From assembly GCF_026126405.1 (NCBI RefSeq), contig NZ_JAFMTQ010000003.1:182101-246100 (forward strand): a stretch of 64,000 nucleotides of DNA, given 5' to 3'. This stretch comes from Aureitalea sp. L0-47 (lineage in GTDB: Bacteria; Bacteroidota; Bacteroidia; Flavobacteriales; Flavobacteriaceae). This document shows, piece after piece, positions 16,955-25,432 of this stretch. The notes below the pieces were generated by a model. It searched no databases and was not told the origin of the DNA. It saw only the letters and a program-made list of their open reading frames with translations. The first letter of the stretch is position 1, and each line of letters begins with the position of its first letter. The translations under genes and the position numbers were made by a program.

Positions 16955-17365
16955 TTAGCGTAAACGGTCCACAGATTTTACGAGATCCTCGTCCCTTTTG
17001 ATGGCCTTATTGGCCAACACTAGAAAAACGATAGAAATGATGGGAAAAAGCACCCCAATACCCTTCTCTGAGATTAAAGTCTCTCCGGATAAAGTTAGCG
17101 ACCTGTAAACGAAAACTCCCAGTAATACAAAGTTTGATATTATATTAAGGCGATTCAGTACAAACTGTAACTTACGCTTCTTAAAGTTAAAGATCGATAT
17201 AACGGCCAGTAGGACCGAAACACCCAAAAGGCTTAACACTAACGGCTCATCTCTACTTATTATTGTAGTTCCTGCATCATCCTGAACCAATGGAAACCAA
17301 AGGTATAGTGCAGCGATAATTAGAGCTGAAACTACAAGATAAACTGTTTGAATGCGTTGTATCAT
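16955..17365 (-). CDS. DUF4293 four-helix membrane protein
   Basis: A 136-residue integral membrane protein starting MIQRIQTVYLVVSALIIAALYLWFP, the hallmark N terminus of DUF4293. Four hydrophobic helices are visible, with a Lys/Arg-rich KKRKLQFVLNRLN loop in the middle and a basic C terminus. ATG 17365 is chosen over an upstream in-frame TTG (17389) because it matches the family. In Bacteroidota this gene often sits divergent from rho, as here. Function unknown. Confidence 0.87.
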   Translation of the reverse strand: MIQRIQTVYLVVSALIIAALYLWFPLVQDDAGTTIISRDEPLVLSLLGVSVLLAVISIFNFKKRKLQFVLNRLNIISNFVLLGVFVYRSLTLSGETLISEKGIGVLFPIISIVFLVLANKAIKRDEDLVKSVDRLR

Positions 17366-17562
17366 AGCAGCCTTTCGAATGGAAAGCAAAAATAAGCTTT
17401 CTTTTTAAAAGATTTCAATGCAAAATTTAATTTATTGTTGTATAATTGCAGTATCGACAAGTAACTACTTCAATTTCGGTTACTTATTCTTCAATTTTTT
17501 TTCAACACACCATCCCGGCCATCAACGGCCATATTACTCAGATTATAACTTAGAAAATTTAA

Positions 17563-19230
17563 ATGTTTGAAATTTCAGAATTAAAAGCAAAGAAGATGCC
17601 TGAACTTCAGGAACTTGCTAAAACTTTGGGAGTACCTAAATTCCGAAGCTTAAAAAAATTAGACCTGGTTTATAAAATCCTGGATTACCAGGCAGCAAAC
17701 CCGGCAGCAGTAAAGGCAGCTACAACGGAAACTACTACCGAATCCAAAGAACAAGAAAAGCCAAAACAACCTCAGCAAAAGGACAACCGTGGAGGTCGTC
17801 CGCAGCAGAGGAAAGAAGGCCAACGTTCAGAAGGCCTACGTTCAGACGGACAACGCAGTCAACCACAGAAGCAACAAAGCCAGAGCCAACCCAAAGGCCA
17901 GAGCCAACCTAAAAGCCAGAGCCAATCCAAAAGCCAGCAGGGTCAGAAACAGAGACAAGACAATCGCCAGCAATCGGATAACCGCCAAGGAGGTGATAGA
18001 AAGAAAGACCAGCAACGCAGAGATTCGCAAAAACGAGGCGGTCAGGATCAGGATTCTTCAGGAAAGAATGGTAATAAAGACAACAGGAATCGATATAAGC
18101 AACCTGATTTTGAATTCGACAGTATCATAGAAAGTGAAGGTGTTCTGGACATTATGCAGGACGGATATGGTTTCCTGCGTTCTAGTGACTACAATTACCT
18201 ATCATCCCCCGATGATATTTACGTTTCACAATCTCAGATACGTTTGTTCGGACTAAAGACCGGTGATACAGTTTTAGGTGAAGTACGCCCTCCGAAAGAA
18301 GGGGAAAAATACTTCCCGCTTATCAAGGTGAGTAAGATCAATGGGCTTAACCCGAATGTCGTTAGAGACAGGGTAGCTTTTGAACACCTTACACCTTTGT
18401 TCCCGGAAGAAAAATACAATATAGCAGAACGACAAAGCACTGTTTCCACTCGTATAATAGATTTATTTGCTCCCATCGGTAAAGGACAGCGTGGAATGAT
18501 CGTTGCCCAACCAAAAACGGGTAAAACCATGCTGTTGAAGGATATCGCAAATGGTATTGCGGCGAATCACCCGGAAGTATACCAGATCATTCTTCTGATT
18601 GACGAACGTCCGGAGGAAGTTACAGATATGCAGCGAAATGTTAGCGGTGAAGTTGTAGCCTCAACCTTTGATAAGGAAGCAGTAGAGCACGTTCGAATCG
18701 CAAACCTTGTGATTGAAAAGGCCAAGCGCCTTGTGGAATGCGGGCACGACGTTGTTATCCTTCTCGACTCTATCACAAGATTAGCCAGGGCATACAACAC
18801 TGTACAGCCTGCTAGTGGAAAGATATTGAGTGGTGGTGTAGATGCAAACGCACTTCACAAACCGAAGCGTTTCTTTGGAGCGGCCAGAAACATCGAAAAT
18901 GGTGGTTCCCTGAGTATCATTGCCACGGCTCTAACGGAAACCGGTTCTAAGATGGATGAAGTAATCTTCGAGGAATTCAAGGGAACAGGGAATATGGAAT
19001 TGCAGCTGGACAGAAAGATCTCGAACAGAAGGATCTTCCCGGCTATCGATCTTACATCTTCGAGTACGCGTCGTGACGACTTGTTACTGGACGAAAAGGT
19101 TATTCAAAGAATGTGGGTGATGCGTAAGTATTTAGCGGATATGAATCCTGTGGAAGCGATGGAATTTATCAACGATCGAATTAGATCGACTCGTAATAAT
19201 GAGGAATTCCTGATCTCCATGAATGCTTAG
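17563..19230 (+). CDS. rho: Transcription termination factor Rho with long disordered insertion
   Basis: Hexameric RNA helicase for factor-dependent termination. The 555-residue product has the N-terminal Rho_N helix bundle (residues 1-45), then a ~140-residue Gln/Ser/Lys/Arg-rich low-complexity insertion, then the cold-shock-like RNA-binding domain ([20 protein letters not shown]). The ATPase core has the P loop [19 protein letters not shown], Walker [17 protein letters not shown], the Q/R loop regions and a normal C terminus. Core length is like E. coli Rho; the insertion accounts for the extra residues. A 197-base leader with a small GGCC-ATCAAC-GGCC hairpin (17517-17530) could serve autoregulation. 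Confidence 0.97.
   Translation: MFEISELKAKKMPELQELAKTLGVPKFRSLKKLDLVYKILDYQAANPAAVKAATTETTTESKEQEKPKQPQQKDNRGGRPQQRKEGQRSEGLRSDGQRSQPQKQQSQSQPKGQSQPKSQSQSKSQQGQKQRQDNRQQSDNRQGGDRKKDQQRRDSQKRGGQDQDSSGKNGNKDNRNRYKQPDFEFDSIIESEGVLDIMQDGYGFLRSSDYNYLSSPDDIYVSQSQIRLFGLKTGDTVLGEVRPPKEGEKYFPLIKVSKINGLNPNVVRDRVAFEHLTPLFPEEKYNIAERQSTVSTRIIDLFAPIGKGQRGMIVAQPKTGKTMLLKDIANGIAANHPEVYQIILLIDERPEEVTDMQRNVSGEVVASTFDKEAVEHVRIANLVIEKAKRLVECGHDVVILLDSITRLARAYNTVQPASGKILSGGVDANALHKPKRFFGAARNIENGGSLSIIATALTETGSKMDEVIFEEFKGTGNMELQLDRKISNRRIFPAIDLTSSSTRRDDLLLDEKVIQRMWVMRKYLADMNPVEAMEFINDRIRSTRNNEEFLISMNA
17878..17937 (+). repeat. 18-bp tandem repeats inside rho
   Basis: About 3.3 copies of an 18-base unit (AGCCAGAGCCAACCCAAA with few changes) encode hexapeptides [18 protein letters not shown] in the disordered insertion of Rho. 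Since the unit is a multiple of 3, copy-number change would alter insertion length without a frameshift. Confidence 0.85.
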
Positions 19231-19256
19231 TTATCATTCCTGATTTAAAAATACTA

Positions 19257-19280
19257 AACCCCGCGATTGCGGGGTTTTTT
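19257..19280 (+). terminator. Rho-independent terminator after rho
   Basis: AACCCCGC-GATT-GCGGGGTT followed by TTTTT, 26 bases after the rho stop codon. It is a textbook intrinsic terminator. Confidence 0.93.
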
Positions 19281-19684
19281 TATGGTTTGTCGTTTGGCTT
19301 TCTACCTAATTCTCAATCTCATGATCCGGGTAAATGAAAGCTAAGCTTCCTATTAGCTGGTTTTATAAGTTGGAGATAACTTCAACCATCATTCTATCTC
19401 CTGAAAATTTTCGTTAGCTGTAATTTTCGGCCTCCACCTGGTAAAGCTTTACATGGAATTTTATGTGATTCTGCATTTTTAAGTGTAAACAAATAAAGGT
19501 TTGCTCAAGTAGGAATACATCTCCCCTTTTTAAATCATGAAGCCTTCTCCTAAGATGCTTTTGATACGGTATGTGAAATGATTTGGCAGAAAGAATCAGA
19601 GGTATTTATGATCACATCTATCACTTCAATGAAATCGCCAATAAATAAACGGATGATGTTCCTTGCAGCTCTGAAGAGTATAAA
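19281..19684. other. ~400-base gene-free gap between two terminators
   Basis: No convincing ORF, tRNA or recognisable RNA was found on either strand. The stretch is AT-rich and lies between the rho terminator and the terminator of the convergent T9SS-cargo gene, so neither flanking gene needs it. A 46-codon frame from about 19578 runs into the terminator stem and is not credible as a gene. It may be eroded coding DNA or hold an unrecognised small RNA. Confidence 0.5.
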
Positions 19685-19714
19685 GCAAAAAAAAGCCTCG
19701 CTGAGCGAGGCTTT
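19685..19714 (-). terminator. Terminator of the T9SS-cargo gene
   Basis: AAAGCCTCGC-TGA-GCGAGGCTTT is a perfect 10-bp stem. On the minus strand it is followed by a T run, located 25 bases after the stop of the leftward gene. Confidence 0.92.
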
Positions 19715-19739
19715 ATAAATTTATTCAGTAGTTCTATAA

Positions 19740-20657
19740 TTACTGCTTAACGATCTTCTGAGTTAATGTACCACGAGAAGTGTTAACGTTTAGGATGTAA
19801 ACACCTCTTGCAAGGCTAGACGTATTCATTTGTCCGTTTACAAGCTGAACACCTGTGTTTTTTCCAAGTACATCATAAAGGCTCGCGTTGATCACCTCGA
19901 TGTTAGAAGGAACACTTACGTTCAATACGTTAGAAGCAGGGTTTGGATATACCGTTACTAGATCTGCGATGTTGTCATCAACAGCAAGAGCCTCGTCACC
20001 AACAAGGTTAAGAACGATACGCTCATCAGGGAAACCGATACTTGCAGTAGTAACAGGATCGTTAATTCCACAGTCTACAGAAGCCAGGTAACTAGGTGCA
20101 GTTTCTGGATCGGCTGTGTTATAGATACGTACATCCTTTCCAATTGCAACACCATCAGATACGAAAAACTCAACGATTACTTCAGTAGAAGCATCAACAA
20201 CCGCTGGCGCATCAAAGCTAAGATCAAGAACAGCATCAGCTGAAGAAGCATCTCCTTGAAGTGCAGCAGACGTTAGCAAGGTGAAACTTCCCATAGGGAA
20301 TACCATGTCACTTGTCCATGCATTGATATTTACGTTAATAGGTGCTCCATCACCAGTTACATCAGTATAGGTGTGAGCTAACTGAAGTCCTTGAACTTCA
20401 AAGTCTCCTGAGAAACCGAAATCTGCAGGAACGTAAGATCTGAACCAAGAGTTAGTTGTAGTTCCAGCACCTCCTGTATCGGCACATGCTACAGCTCCGT
20501 TTTGAAGCGTAGCACCTGGAGTGTGAGAAAGAACTTGCATTTCGCTATATCCCTGTGTAGGATTAGACTCGTAAGGAGATGGTCCAACGTTAGATTGTGC
20601 GTTAACACCAACTGCACTAAGAACGATAGCGCTTAGAATCAAAGTAATTTTTTTCAT
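19740..20657 (-). CDS. Secreted protein with type IX sorting domain
   Basis: A 305-residue secreted protein. It has a signal peptide (MKKITLILSAIVLSAVGVNAQ) and a C-terminal type A T9SS sorting domain beginning VTVYPNPASNVLNVSV and ending GVYILNVNTSRGTLTQKIVKQ. The passenger (about residues 22-225) is a single beta-rich domain with few Lys and many Asp, Ala, Thr and Val; two Cys pairs are possible (VACADT and SVDCGIN). I do not recognise its family. Codon choice looks biased to a few codons, as in highly expressed genes. It has its own promoter and terminator. Confidence 0.85.
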   Translation of the reverse strand: MKKITLILSAIVLSAVGVNAQSNVGPSPYESNPTQGYSEMQVLSHTPGATLQNGAVACADTGGAGTTTNSWFRSYVPADFGFSGDFEVQGLQLAHTYTDVTGDGAPINVNINAWTSDMVFPMGSFTLLTSAALQGDASSADAVLDLSFDAPAVVDASTEVIVEFFVSDGVAIGKDVRIYNTADPETAPSYLASVDCGINDPVTTASIGFPDERIVLNLVGDEALAVDDNIADLVTVYPNPASNVLNVSVPSNIEVINASLYDVLGKNTGVQLVNGQMNTSSLARGVYILNVNTSRGTLTQKIVKQ

Positions 20658-20689
20658 AATTAACAGTTTAAAGTTTAATATTGTTCGAG

Positions 20690-20697
20690 CAAATATA
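20690..20697 (-). promoter_or_regulatory. -7 box of the T9SS-cargo gene
   Basis: TATATTTG on the minus strand is a perfect TAnnTTTG match, 32 bases upstream of the start at 20657. No clear -33 TTTG was found at the expected distance. Confidence 0.6.
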
Positions 20698-20802
20698 TAA
20701 AAGCATAGTTTAACCTAATTGCTTTTTTTTGATTTTTTTTCGCGAATAACCCTCGTAAACAGGCATTTTTATTAAATTTTTGTTAACAAAAACATCATTT
20801 TG

Positions 20803-22548
20803 ATGAAGAAATACATTTTTCCACTTCTTTTTTTACTTTTCATTTCCTGCGGAAGCGATACGGTTAAAACAGATTTCGATTTCACCACTACATTCGAGAA
20901 ATCAGAAGGTTTTGAAACGGCTACTTATGATGAAGTGATCGAGTTTTACGAAAACCTCGCCGCTCAGCATACCTCTATTGCTATCTACGAAATGGATAAA
21001 ACAGACAGCGGCAAGCGACTTCATTTGGTCACTTACAACCCTAACCGGAGTTTTGAGTCGGAATTCTCACGAGATCAGGAAGTTTTAAGAATACTGATAA
21101 ACAATGGTATTCATCCAGGAGAGAGCGACGGCATTGACGCATCCATGATGCTAATGAGAGACCTGGCCGAAGGAAAGATCCCGGCACTTGAAAAGAGCAT
21201 AGTTGCGGTGATCCCAGTCTATAACATTGGCGGGGCATTAAATAGAAATTCCGGCACTCGAACCAACCAGAACGGACCCGAGGAATACGGTTTTCGCGGT
21301 AACGCCAGAAACTACGACCTCAACAGGGATTTTATCAAAGCCGATACCCGCAACGCCCGAGCCTTTATAGACCTGTTTCAAACGGTTAAACCTGATTTGT
21401 TCATTGATACCCATGTAAGTAATGGCGCCAACTACCAATATACTCTTACCCATTTATTTACTCAGCACAATAAACTGGGAGGGGTATTAGGTGATTATAC
21501 TCAGACTACTTTTATGCCACGCCTGGAAGATTCCTTGCAAAGCAAGAACTGGGACATAACCCCGTATGTAAATGTATTCAATAGGACTCCGGAAAGCGGA
21601 TTCTCGCAGTTTATGGACGGTGCCAGGTATTCTACCGGATATACCACGCTTTTCAACACCCTGGGGATGATGGTGGAGACTCATATGCTGAAACCTTACA
21701 AACAACGAGTGGAAGGAACCTATGCTCTACTTAGAGAATTCATTCGCATATCGGATGCAGAAGCAAGTACAATATTAGATCTCAGAAAAGTGGCAAACGC
21801 CAGTTTCAATATTGGAAATAGTTACCCGATAGGCTGGGAGATCGATAGTACCAAAACCACCACCCTGAATTTCAAGGGATATGAAGCCGAAATGCTGGAT
21901 AGCGAGATCACAGGCGCACAACGGCTTAAATACGACCAAAACAAACCCTTCACTAAGGAGATCACGTATTACAATCATTTCAAACCCTCAAAATCGGTAA
22001 ACATTCCTAAGCAATATGTTATTTCGGGTGGGTATTGGAATGTAGTGGAATTATTGCGACTTAATAATATCCGCTGCGACTATGTGAAAAAGGACAGTAC
22101 GATCACAGCCGAGGTGTATCGTATCGATTCGTATGAGACCAGTCGTCGTCCGTACGAAGGCCACTATCCGCATTACAACACAAAAGTATCCATAAGTAAA
22201 GAAGAGGTCACCATAAAAGAAGGCGACTATATCGTGGAGACGGCACAACCTGGTATACGGTACATCCTGGAGACTCTGGAGCCGGAGGCACCGGATTCGT
22301 TTTTCAATTGGAATTATTTCGATCCAATCCTAAGACAAAAAGAAGGATTCTCACCTTATGTTTGGGAGGATATGGCCCTTGAAATTCTGAACAGTGATCC
22401 AAATTTAAAAGCCGAATTTGAACAAAAGAAAAGTGAGGATGAGCAATTTGCCAGAAATTGGTACGCCCAATTAGATTGGATACATAAAAGGTCTCCTAAT
22501 TACGAAAAAGCACATTTAAGATACCCGGTCGTGAGGGTGAGTGAGTAA
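20803..22548 (+). CDS. M14-family zinc carboxypeptidase lipoprotein
   Basis: A 581-residue exported peptidase. The signal peptide MKKYIFPLLFLLFISC has a lipobox (FIS-C, Cys16). M14 zinc ligands are visible in GIHPGESDG (HxxE) and FIDTHVSNGAN (His); the proton-donor Glu is probably in MMVETHMLKPY. The C-terminal ~230 residues form a beta-rich extension. ATG 20803 is preferred over TTG 20800. The 3' end overlaps the convergent NUDIX gene by 33 bases. The likely role is trimming peptides or peptidoglycan-derived peptides in the envelope. Confidence 0.9.
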   Translation: MKKYIFPLLFLLFISCGSDTVKTDFDFTTTFEKSEGFETATYDEVIEFYENLAAQHTSIAIYEMDKTDSGKRLHLVTYNPNRSFESEFSRDQEVLRILINNGIHPGESDGIDASMMLMRDLAEGKIPALEKSIVAVIPVYNIGGALNRNSGTRTNQNGPEEYGFRGNARNYDLNRDFIKADTRNARAFIDLFQTVKPDLFIDTHVSNGANYQYTLTHLFTQHNKLGGVLGDYTQTTFMPRLEDSLQSKNWDITPYVNVFNRTPESGFSQFMDGARYSTGYTTLFNTLGMMVETHMLKPYKQRVEGTYALLREFIRISDAEASTILDLRKVANASFNIGNSYPIGWEIDSTKTTTLNFKGYEAEMLDSEITGAQRLKYDQNKPFTKEITYYNHFKPSKSVNIPKQYVISGGYWNVVELLRLNNIRCDYVKKDSTITAEVYRIDSYETSRRPYEGHYPHYNTKVSISKEEVTIKEGDYIVETAQPGIRYILETLEPEAPDSFFNWNYFDPILRQKEGFSPYVWEDMALEILNSDPNLKAEFEQKKSEDEQFARNWYAQLDWIHKRSPNYEKAHLRYPVVRVSE

Positions 22549-23139
22549 GTATTCCTTCGGAAATAGAAGCTTAATGTTCTCATACGATTCCTGAAGTGCT
22601 TTCTGGGTCTTTGCAAAATTCTTCCACTTCACTTTAAGTATGCCTTCCTTCACCTGTGGTTTAAACTCCCCGTCAAATTCAGAATACATTTGAAACCAAT
22701 AGGTTATTTTAAGTTTGAATTTTCCGTTGCGTTTAAACACGTGATAGGTTGTAGTAAGATATTTTTTCACTTCCAAACCAGTAATTCCTGTCTCTTCTTC
22801 AACCTCACGGACGGCGGCTTCCTGGTGACTCTCGTTCTTTTCGATCCCTCCCTTCGGGATGTCCCACTTACCGTTTCGATAAATGAATAGAATCTCACGT
22901 TTGTTGTTGTATACCAGCCCTCCGGCCGCTTCAACCACGGGTAATTTTTTCCGAAGAAACTTCTCCAACGACTCCTCATTTTTATGATAGAGATTCACAT
23001 AGATCAGCTCTCCCTCATTGATCTTTTTGATCAATTTTTTGAAGCGCGCAAACTTGAGCGGTATCGAAGTATACTGCTTGCCAATATTTTTCTCGGTAGA
23101 GAGAATTATTGGAATGTCTTTCACAAAAACTTTATACAT
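22516..23139 (-). CDS. NUDIX hydrolase
   Basis: A 207-residue protein. The Nudix box fits G-x5-E-x7-REV-x-EE-x-GI exactly (starting GGIEKNES..., residues about 98-120). An N-terminal ~65-residue extension (MYKVFVKDIPIILST...) precedes the Nudix fold, as seen in flavobacterial homologues next to pyrE. Nudix enzymes cleave nucleoside diphosphates linked to another group; the substrate is not predictable. The start codon is only 7 bases from the divergent pyrE start, so its promoter must lie within pyrE coding sequence. Confidence 0.9.
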   Translation of the reverse strand: MYKVFVKDIPIILSTEKNIGKQYTSIPLKFARFKKLIKKINEGELIYVNLYHKNEESLEKFLRKKLPVVEAAGGLVYNNKREILFIYRNGKWDIPKGGIEKNESHQEAAVREVEEETGITGLEVKKYLTTTYHVFKRNGKFKLKITYWFQMYSEFDGEFKPQVKEGILKVKWKNFAKTQKALQESYENIKLLFPKEYLLTHPHDRVS

Positions 23140-23142
23140 TTG
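23135..23142 (+). promoter_or_regulatory. -7 box of pyrE, overlapping the NUDIX start codon
   Basis: TACATTTG matches TAnnTTTG and ends 4 bases before the pyrE ATG (23147). With a TTG at 23109-23111 as a possible -33 element, the transcript would begin at or very near the start codon, giving a leaderless mRNA. Confidence 0.6.
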
Positions 23143-23146
23143 CAGT

Positions 23147-23815
23147 ATGATTTTAAACAAGGGAACCGCCCAGAAAACGGCCGAATTACTGCTGCAAATT
23201 AATGCAATAAAATTACAACCTCAAAATCCTTTTCAATGGGCATCCGGATGGAAATCTCCAATCTATTGCGACAATAGAATTACCCTGTCCTTTCCCACTA
23301 TTCGGAATTATCTCCGAGAGCAGATCGCGAGGCAGATTGAGCACTTATACGGAAAACCAGATGTGATCGCCGGTGTTGCTACGGGAGCCATCGGAATTGG
23401 TATGCTAGTAGCCGATTACCTTAATGTTCCTTTCTGCTATGTTCGTCCGGAAGCAAAAAAGCACGGCCGACAAAATAAGATCGAAGGATTGGTCGAAACT
23501 CACCAAAACGTGGTTGTTGTAGAAGACCTTATAAGTACTGGCAAGAGCAGCCTGGCAGCCGTTGAGGCTTTAAGAGAGGCCGATCTCAATGTGAAAGGTA
23601 TGGTAGCCATTTTCACTTACGGTTTTGAGGTTGCCGAAAACAATTTTAAAGATGCGAATGTCACACTTCATACCTTGAGTGATTATTCGGAGATCGTTGA
23701 GCAGGCAGAACGCTCAGGCTATATCAATTCGGAAGAAAGTTCATTATTGTCTCAATGGAGGAATGACCCCGCAAACTGGGACCCGAAGATGACAGTTGAT
23801 TCTGAAAAAAAATAA
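23147..23815 (+). CDS. pyrE: Orotate phosphoribosyltransferase
   Basis: Converts orotate and PRPP to OMP in pyrimidine synthesis. The 222-residue product starts MILNKGTAQKTAELLLQINA and carries NPFQWASGWKSPIYCDNR, VATGAIGIG, YVRPEAKKHGRQNKIEG and the PRPP loop VVVVEDLISTGKSS. The frame is open upstream, but that sequence is antisense to the NUDIX gene and has no family match, so ATG 23147 is used. The SRPBCC gene follows by 23 bases. Confidence 0.96.
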   Translation: MILNKGTAQKTAELLLQINAIKLQPQNPFQWASGWKSPIYCDNRITLSFPTIRNYLREQIARQIEHLYGKPDVIAGVATGAIGIGMLVADYLNVPFCYVRPEAKKHGRQNKIEGLVETHQNVVVVEDLISTGKSSLAAVEALREADLNVKGMVAIFTYGFEVAENNFKDANVTLHTLSDYSEIVEQAERSGYINSEESSLLSQWRNDPANWDPKMTVDSEKK

Positions 23816-23838
23816 CAAGGGCCTTATCACCTTAAGCT

Positions 23839-24231
23839 ATGCAAATAGAAAGTAGAAAAGTAAATGTTCAAAAATCTGCTGAAGACCTATGCACATTTCT
23901 CAGTAATGTTGAGAATTTTGAACAATTAATGCCCGAAAATATCAGCAAGTTTGAATTGTTGAGCGAGACTTCTTTCGTTTTTGCTCTGAAGGGAATGCCG
24001 GAAATCGGTCTCGAAGTTAAAGAAGTGGATTCGCCGAACAAGGTATCTCTTGGAGCAATAAGTGATAAGATTCCTTTCGACCTATCCGGGAACATAGAGG
24101 AAACAGGTTCGGATACTTCTAAAGCCATCCTTACATTCAATGGGGATTTCAATCCTATGATGGCTATGATGATAAAAGGACCCATTACGAAGTTCCTGGA
24201 AACCCTGGTTTCAAATATGGAAAAACTTTAA
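23839..24231 (+). CDS. SRPBCC (START-like) family protein
   Basis: A 130-residue protein with the START/SRPBCC pattern: ESRKVNVQKSAEDLCTFLSNVENFEQLMPE at the N terminus, alternating beta strands, and a C-terminal amphipathic helix (MMAMMIKGPITKFLETLVSNMEKL). Such proteins bind hydrophobic ligands in a cavity; the ligand is unknown. The gene is probably co-transcribed with pyrE. Its stop shares the palindrome TTAA (24228-24231) with the stop of birA on the other strand. Confidence 0.82.
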   Translation: MQIESRKVNVQKSAEDLCTFLSNVENFEQLMPENISKFELLSETSFVFALKGMPEIGLEVKEVDSPNKVSLGAISDKIPFDLSGNIEETGSDTSKAILTFNGDFNPMMAMMIKGPITKFLETLVSNMEKL

Positions 24232-24959
24232 AGGAGCAATTCTATTTCCTTTAGCTGAAATTTTTCTGAAACTCCACTCTCTAATTCAACTACAAGGTCG
24301 CCGGATCTGTTTACCCCTGCGATTCGGCCATTAAATCTTGTTCCATCTGCCCTTTTAAATTCAGAAATAATACCTTTTCTGAATAGTCTGGACTCATATT
24401 TCGAATGAATAATTTCGAAAGGAGCTGAATGAATGTTCCGCAGTTCCTCAAATACCGACTCCCCTACTGTTTCTATCACAAGATCGAGATCATAGGCTTT
24501 CCCCGTAGCCAATAACAAAGAACCAGCATTAGGAAGATCCGCAAAATTTTTATTGTTAACGTTAATGCCGATACCAATAACAGAGGAGACAATGTTCTCA
24601 CCTTGCAACTGATTTTCTATAAGAATACCGGCAATTTTCTTGTTGGCTGACATAATGTCGTTAGGCCATTTAACCGAAACTTCAGGAACTTCGAGGGAGT
24701 CCAGGACAGAAGCAACGCTAAGCGAAACAGCCAAATTGATAGCCACAGACTGTTCAGTAGGAAGCTGGGAATACCTCTTTAACAGGCTAAACGTAAGACT
24801 CTTACCCGGTTCCGAGTACCAGGATGCTCCTCTCTGACCCCTTCCGCTCAATTGAGAATTGGCACAGACAACTGTTTCATCATTCAAAGGAATTTCTGAA
24901 TTCAACTCCTTGAGATAGGAGTTGGTGGACGCAATGGCACTAAGTTTGATTAAATGCAA
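24228..24959 (-). CDS. birA: Biotin--[acetyl-CoA-carboxylase] ligase
   Basis: Attaches biotin to the biotin carboxyl carrier protein. The 243-residue product has LSAIASTNSYLKEL, the biotinoyl-AMP loop GRGQRGASWYSEPGKSL, KWPNDIMSANKKIAGILIE and a short C-terminal SH3-like domain. No N-terminal DNA-binding domain is present, so it is a group I enzyme without repressor function. The start is TTG at 24959; no in-frame ATG precedes the conserved start. It diverges from rsfS. Confidence 0.94.
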   Translation of the reverse strand: MHLIKLSAIASTNSYLKELNSEIPLNDETVVCANSQLSGRGQRGASWYSEPGKSLTFSLLKRYSQLPTEQSVAINLAVSLSVASVLDSLEVPEVSVKWPNDIMSANKKIAGILIENQLQGENIVSSVIGIGINVNNKNFADLPNAGSLLLATGKAYDLDLVIETVGESVFEELRNIHSAPFEIIHSKYESRLFRKGIISEFKRADGTRFNGRIAGVNRSGDLVVELESGVSEKFQLKEIELLL

Positions 24960-25018
24960 CGGGGTAATGAATGTGTTACTTTACAGTTTTTATAACGTTT
25001 CAAGAAACAAAAAAGTAA

Positions 25019-25026
25019 TAACTTTG
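25019..25026 (+). promoter_or_regulatory. -7 box of the rsfS-ftsH run
   Basis: TAACTTTG, a perfect TAnnTTTG box, lies 19 bases before the rsfS ATG at 25046 in the 86-base divergent spacer with birA. The -33 element is weak. Confidence 0.65.
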
Positions 25027-25045
25027 CGCAAATAAAAAAATTTTA

Positions 25046-25417
25046 ATGTTAGAGAGAGAAACCGGAACAGATCAACTCGTATCTCAAATAATATCAGGAA
25101 TTGAAGAAGTTAAGGGTCAGAACATCGAAATCCTCGACCTTAGAAAAATTGAAAATACGGTCTGTGACTATTTCATAATTTGTGATGGAACATCTAACAC
25201 CCAGGTAAATGCCATAGTAAATTCTATTCAGAAAATAGTCAGTAAATCCATCAAAGAAAAGCCCTGGCATGTAGAAGGAAGTGATAATGCAGAATGGGTC
25301 CTGCTGGATTACGTTCATGTAGTAGTTCATGTTTTTCAGAAACACATTCGAGAGTTTTACGATATAGAAGGACTTTGGGGAGATGCCAAATCCGTTAAAA
25401 TAGAAACAACATACTAA
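25046..25417 (+). CDS. rsfS: Ribosomal silencing factor RsfS
   Basis: Binds ribosomal protein uL14 and blocks joining of the subunits when nutrients are low. The 123-residue product shows the DUF143 core: IEILDLRKIENTVCDYFIICDGTSNTQVNAI, KEKPWHVEGSDNAEWVLLDY and VHVFQKHIREFYDIEGLWGD. It is 15 bases upstream of ftsH in the same direction, a pairing I regard as usual in Bacteroidota. Confidence 0.96.
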   Translation: MLERETGTDQLVSQIISGIEEVKGQNIEILDLRKIENTVCDYFIICDGTSNTQVNAIVNSIQKIVSKSIKEKPWHVEGSDNAEWVLLDYVHVVVHVFQKHIREFYDIEGLWGDAKSVKIETTY

Positions 25418-25432
25418 TTTAGAAGAGGCCTT

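Noticed and set aside
19578..19717. 46-codon plus-strand ORF before the T9SS-cargo gene
   Set aside because: It reads through the terminator hairpin of the convergent gene and has no promoter or homologue that I know.
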